Positions 8,340 through 13,944 of a stretch of DNA of 13,944 nucleotides are shown here, piece by piece; within the stretch, counting starts at the first letter, position 1; each line of letters begins with the position of its first letter. The notes under the pieces were generated by a model. The model searched no databases. It saw only the letters and a list, made by a program, of their open reading frames with translations, and was not told where the DNA came from. Where the stretch lies: the NCBI GenBank assembly GCA_009916335.1, contig SAAR01000054.1, forward strand, positions 1 to 13,944, written 5' to 3'. The stretch is from Erysipelotrichia bacterium. Lineage in GTDB: Bacteria; Bacillota_I; Bacilli_A; Erysipelotrichales; Erysipelotrichaceae. The position numbers and the translations under genes are program-made.

Positions 8340-9371
8340 ATGTTTAAAAATGCTACTTTACTAATTACTGGTGGTACTGGCTCTTTTGGGAATGCTGTTT
8401 TACGACGCTTTTTAGATTCAGATATTGGCGAAATTCGAATCTTTAGTCGTGATGAGAAAAAACAAGATGATATGCGTAAAAAATACGCAAGTGATAAGCT
8501 GAAATTTTATATAGGCGACGTTAGGGACTATAGTAGTGTATTGACAGCGACTCGTGGGGTCGATTTCATATATCATGCAGCAGCATTAAAGCAAGTACCT
8601 TCATGTGAGTTCTATCCAATGGAGGCAGTTAAGACTAACGTTATTGGGACTGATAACGTATTGGAAGCTGCAATTGCAAATAAAGTTTCACGTATTGTTT
8701 GTTTAAGTACTGATAAAGCTGTTTATCCAATTAATGCGATGGGTACATCTAAGGCTATGATGGAAAAAGTCATCGTAGCTAAGTCAAGAAATCTACCTAA
8801 AAATATTACAATCTGTGCTACGCGATATGGGAATGTAATGGCGTCACGAGGTTCAGTCATCCCTCTCTTTATTAATCAAATCCTTGAAGGACGCCCAATC
8901 ACCATCACCGATCCGTGCATGACTCGATTCATGATGACTTTAGATGATGCCGTAGACCTTGTGTTACATGCATTCGAGCATGGCACTAATGGTGATATTT
9001 TTGTTCAAAAAGCACCAGCTGCAACAATAGAAACACTAACAAAGTCATTACTTGAAATAACTAAAAAACATTCTCACCCAATAAATATTATCGGAACTCG
9101 CCATGGTGAGAAACTATTCGAGGTACTATGTAGTCGAGAAGAAATGTTAGTTGCAGAAGACCAAGGTAATTACTATCGTATACCTAGTGATAAACGCGAT
9201 CTAAATTATGAAAAATTCTTCGATAAAGGGACTAAAGAAATTCAGTCTTTTGAAGACTATAACTCTCATAATACCCGTCGTTTAAATGTTGAGGAAATGA
9301 TAGATCTCCTTCGAAAATTAGACTATATCAATAAAATTGAAGCTGGTGAAAAGGCAGATCCAGATGCGTAA
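8340..9371 (+). CDS. fnlA: fnlA: UDP-GlcNAc 4,6-dehydratase/5-epimerase (UDP-L-FucNAc pathway)
   Basis: This 343-aa short-chain dehydrogenase catalyses the first step from UDP-GlcNAc to UDP-L-FucNAc: 4,6-dehydration and C5 epimerisation (C3 epimerisation is also credited to this family). The Rossmann motif GGTGSFG is at 11-17 and the catalytic STDKAVYP at 123-130. The usual Tyr of YxxxK is Met: M134 with K138 in NAMGTSK. This Met is a known trait of the CapE/WbjB/FnlA group and not a defect. RYGNVMASRGSVIP follows at 162-175. The ribosome site AGGGGG (8329-8334) is strong. It opens a compact module: fnlB overlaps its end by 8 bases. Composition is intermediate between that of the transferases and manBC. 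Confidence 0.95.
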   Translation: MFKNATLLITGGTGSFGNAVLRRFLDSDIGEIRIFSRDEKKQDDMRKKYASDKLKFYIGDVRDYSSVLTATRGVDFIYHAAALKQVPSCEFYPMEAVKTNVIGTDNVLEAAIANKVSRIVCLSTDKAVYPINAMGTSKAMMEKVIVAKSRNLPKNITICATRYGNVMASRGSVIPLFINQILEGRPITITDPCMTRFMMTLDDAVDLVLHAFEHGTNGDIFVQKAPAATIETLTKSLLEITKKHSHPINIIGTRHGEKLFEVLCSREEMLVAEDQGNYYRIPSDKRDLNYEKFFDKGTKEIQSFEDYNSHNTRRLNVEEMIDLLRKLDYINKIEAGEKADPDA

Positions 9372-10233
9372 AAAAATCCTAATTGTTGGTGCAAATGGCA
9401 TGCTAGGTAGTAGTTTACTACGCTATTTTTCATCGATTGGTGGTTATGAAGTTCTTGGTACGACAAGAAATATTGTTGTTGCAGAACAGCTTGAACAAAA
9501 GCTCAATGTGAAAATTATTGACAATGTTGATGCCACTGATTTTAAACGATTAGAGTCTGTAGTAGCAGAGCATAAGCCAAATATTGTCCTCAACTGCGTT
9601 GGCATAATTAAACAACTTGATGCGGCAAAAAACAATATATTGTCTATTGAAATTAACTCATTACTTCCACACAAATTAGCTAAATTATGTTCAGCTCATA
9701 ATGCGAAATTAATCCATTTTTCAACTGATTGCATTTTTAAAGGTACGAAAGGTAATTATGTTGAGGATGATGAGTCTGATGCTATAGATTTATATGGAAA
9801 ATCTAAGTTCTTAGGTGAAGTTGGTTATGATGGACATTTAACATTACGAACTTCTATTATCGGTCATGAGTTGGGGTCAAATCATAGCCTTGTTGACTGG
9901 TTTTTATCACAACAGAATTCAGTGACAGGATTTACTAACGCAATATTCTCCGGACTCCCGACTTGTTATATGGCAGAGGTTATCCATGAGTATGTTCTTC
10001 CAAACAACCTTTCTGGCTTATTTCATTTAAGTGTAGACCCAATTAGTAAATATGATTTACTGAATATTATAAAAAAAGTATATGGCAAAAATATTGATAT
10101 AAAGCCAACTGACGATTTTAGAATAGACCGCAGCTTGAATTCTGCACTATTTAGTAATAAAACAAATTTTGCCCCAGAACCTTGGACTAAATTAATTGAG
10201 AAGATGAATGATGAATACAATAAATATTTCTAA
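9364..10233 (+). CDS. fnlB: fnlB: RmlD-like NAD(P)H reductase of the UDP-L-FucNAc pathway
   Basis: The 289-aa protein reduces the 4-keto intermediate made by FnlA, the second step towards UDP-L-FucNAc. The nucleotide-binding GxxGxxG is at 9-15 (GANGMLG). The catalytic set is S120-T121-D122 with Y144 and K148 in LYGKSKFLGE, as in RmlD-like short-chain reductases. The start ATG 9364 (MRKKILIV) is chosen over the upstream in-frame ATG 9337, which would add nine residues before the first beta-strand. AAAGG lies about nine bases upstream. The gene overlaps fnlA by 8 bases and fnlC by 26, which points to coupled translation. All motifs look intact. Confidence 0.93.
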   Translation: MRKKILIVGANGMLGSSLLRYFSSIGGYEVLGTTRNIVVAEQLEQKLNVKIIDNVDATDFKRLESVVAEHKPNIVLNCVGIIKQLDAAKNNILSIEINSLLPHKLAKLCSAHNAKLIHFSTDCIFKGTKGNYVEDDESDAIDLYGKSKFLGEVGYDGHLTLRTSIIGHELGSNHSLVDWFLSQQNSVTGFTNAIFSGLPTCYMAEVIHEYVLPNNLSGLFHLSVDPISKYDLLNIIKKVYGKNIDIKPTDDFRIDRSLNSALFSNKTNFAPEPWTKLIEKMNDEYNKYF

Positions 10234-11365
10234 AACAAAAATACGGGTTGTTACTGTAGTTGGTACTAGACCTGAAATTATTCGTTTATCTCGGGTCATT
10301 GCTGTTCTCGATGAGTACACTGAACATTTTCTTGTTCATACAGGGCAAAATTATGATTACGAACTCAATGAAGTATTCTTTAATGAGCTTGAAATCAGAA
10401 AACCTGATTTTTTCCTGAATGCTGCAGGTCAGAATGCTGCTGAGACTATTGGAAACGTAATTATTGAGGCCGATAAGGTGTTTGATAAATTGCAACCTGA
10501 AGCTTTGCTTATTCTCGGTGACACAAATAGTGCTCTAGTTTCCATTGCAGCTAAAAGACGTAAAATTCCCATTTTTCATATGGAAGCGGGAAATCGATGC
10601 TTTGATTTCAGGGTTCCAGAGGAGATAAATAGAAAGATTGTTGATCATATTTCAGATATCAATTTGACATATAGTGAAATAGCCAGGGAATATCTGTTGA
10701 GGGAGGGTATTTCAGCAGATCAAATTATTAAAACTGGTAGCCCGATGCGAGAGGTTTTAAATTTTTATAAGGAAAAAATTGTAGCTTCCTCTATTCTTGA
10801 AAAACTTAACCTACAATCATCTGGTTATTTCCTTGTCAGTAGCCATCGAGAAGAAAATGTTGATTCACCTCAAAAATTGCGCTCTCTAATTGAAACGTTA
10901 AATGCATTGTCTGAGAAATATAAATTGCCAATAATAGTATCAACACATCCGCGAACTCGTAATAGAATTGATGCTTTGGATATTACGGTAAGTAATAATA
11001 TCATTTTTTCTAAGCCATTTGGCTTTTTAGATTATATAAAACTGCAGCAGAATGCTCGTGTTGTACTTTCAGATAGTGGAACTATAACTGAAGAATCATC
11101 GGTGTTGAATTTTCCAGCATTAAACCTTCGTGAAGTGCATGAGCGACCTGAAGGATTTGAAGAAGCTGCTGTTATGTTTGTCGGGCTGGATAAAAACAGA
11201 ATTATTCAGGGAATCGACATTTTACAGAGTCAAAAACGTGGTGACAATGATCGTGACCTCCATATGGTTACAGATTATCAGATAGATAATGTTTCAATTA
11301 AAATTCTTAGAATTATTATGAGCTATACCAACTTTGTTAATCAAAAAGTTTGGAAAAAATCCTAA
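10208..11365 (+). CDS. fnlC: fnlC: WecB-like UDP-sugar 2-epimerase completing UDP-L-FucNAc
   Basis: This 385-aa homologue of UDP-GlcNAc 2-epimerase performs the C2 epimerisation that yields UDP-L-FucNAc, donor for WbuB. Family motifs in order: GTRPEIIRLS at 19-28, HTGQNYD near 44-50, GDTNS at 104-108, HMEAGNRCFDFRVPEE at 124-139, SSHREEN at 211-217 and the UDP-binding SDSGTITEES at 288-297. The start is ATG 10208 or the adjacent ATG 10211. Both lie inside the end of fnlB behind GAGAAG at 10199-10204, and the second has better spacing. The stop TAA overlaps the wbuB start by one base. Nothing appears truncated. Confidence 0.93.
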   Translation: MMNTINISKTKIRVVTVVGTRPEIIRLSRVIAVLDEYTEHFLVHTGQNYDYELNEVFFNELEIRKPDFFLNAAGQNAAETIGNVIIEADKVFDKLQPEALLILGDTNSALVSIAAKRRKIPIFHMEAGNRCFDFRVPEEINRKIVDHISDINLTYSEIAREYLLREGISADQIIKTGSPMREVLNFYKEKIVASSILEKLNLQSSGYFLVSSHREENVDSPQKLRSLIETLNALSEKYKLPIIVSTHPRTRNRIDALDITVSNNIIFSKPFGFLDYIKLQQNARVVLSDSGTITEESSVLNFPALNLREVHERPEGFEEAAVMFVGLDKNRIIQGIDILQSQKRGDNDRDLHMVTDYQIDNVSIKILRIIMSYTNFVNQKVWKKS

Positions 11366-12558
11366 TGCGTATTGCGTTAATATGTGATGACTATTTACCT
11401 CATAGTACTCGCGTTAGTGCAAAAATGATGCATGAATTGGCATGTGAACTTTTATGCAAAGGTCATGAACCAGTCGTTATTTGTCCTGACGATAAAATTA
11501 AATCTCTTGATATTTTGAAGTTGGATGGTGTTACTATTTATAAATTTCCTAATGGATCTATAAAAGATGTATCTAAGATCTATAGGGCTATAAATGAATC
11601 TGCACTTTCATTTAATGCATGGCGATTTGTTAGTAAACATCTTAGCGAAGATAAAATAGATGGAATTGTATACTACTCACCATCTATATTTTTCGGGCCG
11701 TTAGTAAAAAAAATTAAACAAAAGCACCGCTGTAAATCTTACTTAATATTAAGAGATTCTTTTCCTCAATGGTTAGTGGATCAGAAAATAATTAAGAAAA
11801 ATGGGCTCGCAGAGAAATACTTCAGATGCTTTGAGCGGATCAATTATAATGCTGCAGACTGTATTGGTGTAATGTCAGATAGAAATAAAGATATTTTTAT
11901 CAACAAATATAGTGATAAGTACAATGTGCAAGTTTTATTTAATTGGGCTAATTTCAAAAGCATAGATATAATTCCGCATTCAACTCTATTGTCAAAAATG
12001 TCACTTCAGGATAAAGTGATCTTTTTTTATGGTGGTAATATTGGACATGCTCAGGATATGATGAACTTAATGAGGCTGGTTAAATCAATGGCTTATCGTG
12101 ATGATGTTCATTTTTTATTAGTTGGTCAGGGAGATGAGGTACCTGTTGTTGAGAATTTTATTTTAGATAACTCATTGAATAATTGCACATATTTACCATC
12201 TATAACCCAATGTGAATTTAAGTCTGTATTAAAAGTTGTAGATGTTGGCCTATTCAGTCTTGCTAAAAATCATTCAGTTCATAATTACCCAGGTAAATTA
12301 TTAGGATATATGGCGAATAAGCTTCCTATATTAGGTAGTGTTAATGAAGGTAATGATGTTATGCAGGTTATTAATAGTGCAAAGGCAGGTTTTGCTTTTG
12401 TTAACGGCAACGATGAGGCTTTGCTTAATGCAGCGATATCTCTTGCAGAGGATACTCAGCTAAGAAAAAGTCTTGGGAATAATGCTTTCTCTTTGTTACA
12501 AGAGAAATTCTCTGTGGAAATGGCCGCTGATACGATCTTAAAAAATTTATTTTCCTGA
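11365..12558 (+). CDS. wbuB: wbuB: L-FucNAc transferase (GT4 family)
   Basis: The 397-aa GT-B enzyme belongs to the WbuB group that accompanies fnlABC in O antigens containing L-FucNAc. It is credited with adding L-FucNAc to the lipid-linked primer. The N-terminus, DDYLPHSTRVSAKMMHEL at 8-25 followed by KGHEPVVICPD, is the acceptor domain. GGNIGHAQD at 223-231, VGQGDE at 253-258 and NYPGKLLGYMANKLPILG from 307 form the donor-binding half. The start ATG 11365 overlaps the fnlC TAA (TAATG), with GGAA about nine bases upstream. The in-frame TTG at 11350 is a less likely start. Close coupling to fnlC supports UDP-L-FucNAc as donor. Acceptor and linkage are inferred from the family, not seen. Confidence 0.9.
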   Translation: MRIALICDDYLPHSTRVSAKMMHELACELLCKGHEPVVICPDDKIKSLDILKLDGVTIYKFPNGSIKDVSKIYRAINESALSFNAWRFVSKHLSEDKIDGIVYYSPSIFFGPLVKKIKQKHRCKSYLILRDSFPQWLVDQKIIKKNGLAEKYFRCFERINYNAADCIGVMSDRNKDIFINKYSDKYNVQVLFNWANFKSIDIIPHSTLLSKMSLQDKVIFFYGGNIGHAQDMMNLMRLVKSMAYRDDVHFLLVGQGDEVPVVENFILDNSLNNCTYLPSITQCEFKSVLKVVDVGLFSLAKNHSVHNYPGKLLGYMANKLPILGSVNEGNDVMQVINSAKAGFAFVNGNDEALLNAAISLAEDTQLRKSLGNNAFSLLQEKFSVEMAADTILKNLFS

Positions 12559-12577
12559 CATTGATATGGTGGTTTTT

Positions 12578-13075
12578 ATGAAAGTATCTTTTTTAACTCA
12601 AGATGATTTTGAAGATTTAACTCAGGAAGCATTTGCATCCATTCGATTGAGAACCCATCTACTTCTTCATGAAAGCCCTAACGATGTCGTTCAAAGAATA
12701 ATAATTGGTCTTGTAAAAGGAACTTACATCCCGCCTCATTTTCATGAATTACAGCATCAGTGGGAACATTTCCATGTACTTCATGGTGAGGTTGAGTTAA
12801 TGCTATTTGATAATAACGGTTGTCTGAATAAAAAGGTTATTCTAGGGGGGCAGAGTAAGAGTGTTATTGCACAAATTCCGCCGCTTATCCCACATACACT
12901 AGTATGCAGATCCCATACTGCAGTTGTTATGGAGATTAAAGAAGGTCCTTTTGATGAAAAATCCGCCAAAGTGATCCCTTCCTGGTCATATAGTGAAGAT
13001 TATTCCATCGTATCCAGGGATACGATCACCGCTATGATGGCCCAATTATCTATTGGAGATAGATTTAGTCTCTAA
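12578..13075 (+). CDS. wbuC: wbuC: WbuC-family cupin protein of unknown role
   Basis: A small 165-aa cupin, the usual last gene of the fnlABC-wbuB-wbuC set. Family features are RLRTHLLLHESPNDVVQR at 23-40 and the metal-site region GTYIPPHFHELQHQWE at 48-63 (H54, H56, E63, then G70 in VLHGEVEL). A second cupin motif contains PPLIPHTL with H106. These residues suggest a bound metal ion. The spacing HxH-(6)-E differs from the 3-4 of the textbook cupin motif. ATG 12578 is preferred because GGTGG at 12568-12572 serves it, and the in-frame ATG 12566 would overlap that ribosome site. Its biochemical function is not established. A sugar-modifying role is only a guess. Confidence 0.88.
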   Translation: MKVSFLTQDDFEDLTQEAFASIRLRTHLLLHESPNDVVQRIIIGLVKGTYIPPHFHELQHQWEHFHVLHGEVELMLFDNNGCLNKKVILGGQSKSVIAQIPPLIPHTLVCRSHTAVVMEIKEGPFDEKSAKVIPSWSYSEDYSIVSRDTITAMMAQLSIGDRFSL

Positions 13076-13079
13076 AGTT

Positions 13080-13108
13080 AAGACGATCTGCAAAATAATC
13101 TTCTTTTT
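13080..13108 (+). terminator. Weak candidate terminator after wbuC
   Basis: AAGACGAT (13080-13087) can pair with ATCTTCTT (13098-13105), giving seven pairs and one mismatch around a 10-base loop, and the T-run continues to 13108. The stem is A+T-rich and probably weak. It lies directly after the wbuC stop, where the O-antigen transcript could end. Some read-through into gnd is possible. Confidence 0.3.
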
Positions 13109-13113
13109 CATAC

Positions 13114-13142
13114 CTTCTACACAGTGTATCCGATGCTATCAT
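13114..13142 (+). promoter_or_regulatory. Candidate gnd promoter with extended -10
   Basis: TGCTATCAT at 13134-13142 fits an extended -10 box (TGn followed by TATCAT) about 84 bases before the gnd start. No good -35 is seen at 16-18 bases upstream, which an extended -10 can tolerate. An 11-base perfect palindrome, TACACAGTGTA (13118-13128), overlaps the -35 zone and could be a protein site or chance. Confidence 0.5.
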
Positions 13143-13181
13143 AGCTTTGAATCCTGAGTTAACATTTACAGCAAATTCAAG

Positions 13182-13200
13182 CCACGCACATATCGCGTGG
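13182..13200 (+). promoter_or_regulatory. Stem-loop in the gnd 5' leader
   Basis: CCACGC (13182-13187) and GCGTGG (13195-13200) form a perfect 6-base G+C-rich stem with a 7-base loop, ending 14 bases before the gnd ribosome site. No T-run follows, so it is not a terminator. It may shape the gnd leader mRNA. Confidence 0.4.
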
Positions 13201-13210
13201 TGACCACACC

Positions 13211-13219
13211 TGACAGGAG
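13211..13219 (+). promoter_or_regulatory. gnd ribosome-binding region, complementary to an internal gnd site
   Basis: AGGAG at 13215-13219 lies six bases before ATG 13226. TGACAGGA (13211-13218) can pair over eight bases, with one G-T pair, with TCCTGTTA at 13434-13441 inside gnd (codons 70-72). In E. coli an internal complementary sequence within gnd codons 67-78 is known to sequester this site and to mediate growth-rate control of translation. This pairing falls in that interval. An ATG-TAA start-stop at 13221-13226 sits between the ribosome site and the true start. Confidence 0.7.
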
Positions 13220-13225
13220 TATGTA

Positions 13226-13944
13226 ATGTCCAAGCAACAGATCGGCGTCGTCGGTATGGCAGTGATGGGGCGCAACCTGGCGCTCAACATCGAAAGCCGT
13301 GGTTATACCGTCTCCATCTTCAACCGCTCCCGCGAGAAAACTGAAGAAGTTGTTGCCGAGAACCCGGGTAAGAAACTGGTTCCTTATTACACGGTGAAAG
13401 AGTTCGTCGAGTCTCTTGAAACCCCACGTCGTATCCTGTTAATGGTAAAAGCAGGGGCGGGAACTGATGCTGCTATCGATTCCCTGAAGCCGTACCTTGA
13501 TAAAGGCGACATCATCATTGATGGTGGTAACACCTTCTTCCAGGACACTATCCGTCGTAACCGTGAACTGTCCGCGGAAGGTTTTAACTTCATCGGTACC
13601 GGAGTATCCGGCGGTGAAGAGGGCGCTCTGAAAGGACCATCTATCATGCCTGGTGGCCAGAAAGAAGCGTATGAGCTGGTTGCGCCTATCCTGACCAAGA
13701 TTGCCGCTGTTGCCGAAGATGGTGAACCGTGCGTAACCTACATCGGCGCTGATGGTGCAGGTCACTATGTGAAGATGGTGCATAACGGTATTGAATACGG
13801 CGACATGCAGCTGATTGCTGAAGCTTATTCCCTGCTGAAAGGCGGCCTGAACCTGTCTAACGAAGAGCTGGCTACCACCTTCACCGAGTGGAATGAAGGC
13901 GAGCTGAGCAGTTACCTGATCGACATCACTAAAGACATCTTCAC
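13226..13944 (+). CDS. gnd: gnd, 5' part: 6-phosphogluconate dehydrogenase (decarboxylating)
   Basis: This is the pentose-phosphate enzyme that oxidises 6-phosphogluconate to ribulose-5-phosphate and CO2 with NADP+, in the cytoplasm. About 239 of the roughly 468 codons are inside the window, which cuts the gene. The NADP-binding start [20 protein letters not shown] (7-26) and FNRSREKT, then [18 protein letters not shown] and [16 protein letters not shown], are all as expected. Its G+C-richer, host-like composition contrasts sharply with the genes before it. A few residues ([17 protein letters not shown] near 210-226) differ from K-12 as I remember it, fitting the known variability of gnd next to the O-antigen locus. 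It is not part of O-antigen synthesis and forms the right border of the locus. Confidence 0.97.
   Translation, partial: MSKQQIGVVGMAVMGRNLALNIESRGYTVSIFNRSREKTEEVVAENPGKKLVPYYTVKEFVESLETPRRILLMVKAGAGTDAAIDSLKPYLDKGDIIIDGGNTFFQDTIRRNRELSAEGFNFIGTGVSGGEEGALKGPSIMPGGQKEAYELVAPILTKIAAVAEDGEPCVTYIGADGAGHYVKMVHNGIEYGDMQLIAEAYSLLKGGLNLSNEELATTFTEWNEGELSSYLIDITKDIF

Noticed and set aside
8739..8753. FnlA as an inactivated enzyme because the catalytic Tyr is missing
   Set aside because: Met at this position is normal in the CapE/FnlA subgroup, and all other motifs are intact.
11350..11364. TTG start for wbuB at 11350
   Set aside because: ATG 11365 begins exactly at the conserved MRIALI strand, overlaps the fnlC stop as TAATG and has GGAA upstream.
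392..13075. An undescribed defence or other novel system within the locus
   Set aside because: Every long frame fits a known O-antigen role (sugar synthesis, transfer, flipping, polymerisation) or the WbuC companion protein. The novelty is limited to the gene combination and the small gaps.
13182..13200. Stem-loop before gnd as a transcription terminator
   Set aside because: No T-run follows, and gnd would be cut off from its own promoter region. It is better read as leader structure.
13387..13783. Two overlapping minus-strand frames opposite gnd (103 and 114 codons)
   Set aside because: They lie wholly inside the well-conserved gnd reading frame. Their composition follows from gnd codon usage, and no ribosome site or family resemblance was seen.
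1..13944. Insertion sequences, H-repeats, CRISPR arrays, tRNA genes or phage genes
   Set aside because: No transposase or integrase frame, no terminal inverted repeats, no regularly spaced repeats and no tRNA-like folds were seen on either strand.

Overview
The window is a complete O-antigen biosynthesis locus from an enteric bacterium of the Escherichia/Salmonella/Citrobacter group. It begins with the last 20 codons of galF, runs through the galF terminator, the JUMPstart/ops leader and eleven co-directional genes, and ends about 239 codons into gnd. galF and gnd are the classical flanks of this locus in E. coli and Salmonella. The gene content (fnlABC-wbuB-wbuC directly before gnd) is most familiar from E. 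coli. I do not assign a species or serogroup, because that needs a database comparison.

Layout: galF 3' end (1-63); galF terminator (101-160); promoter region and JUMPstart/ops (about 240-358); GT4-type glycosyltransferase 1 (392-1516); manC (1630-3066); manB (3202-4572); wzx flippase (4581-5855); wzy polymerase (5842-7065); a short gap with a possible gene remnant (7062-7139); GT4-type glycosyltransferase 2 (7233-8327); fnlA, fnlB, fnlC, wbuB and wbuC (8340-13075); the gnd leader with promoter-like and translational control elements (13080-13225); gnd (13226 to the window edge). All genes are on the + strand. No RNA gene, insertion sequence, CRISPR array or integrase was seen.

How the genes work together: ManB and ManC supply GDP-D-mannose. 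No gmd, fcl, colitose or perosamine gene is present, so mannose itself is the expected sugar. FnlA, FnlB and FnlC convert UDP-GlcNAc to UDP-L-FucNAc, and WbuB is the transferase that usually travels with them. Three transferases plus the chromosomal initiator WecA (outside the window) suggest a tetrasaccharide O unit: a HexNAc primer, L-FucNAc and one or two mannoses. Wzx flips the lipid-linked unit and Wzy polymerises it. RfaH acting at ops probably keeps transcription going through the long A+T-rich operon.

The locus is a visible mosaic. The two unassigned transferases, wzx and wzy are very A+T-rich. manC and manB are closer to host composition, and manB is very like the colanic-acid cpsG. 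The fnl-wbu genes are intermediate and tightly overlapped. The galF tail and gnd are core-like. I found no unprecedented system. The points most worth a second look are the combination of sugars, the possible gene remnants in the gaps, and the gnd control elements.
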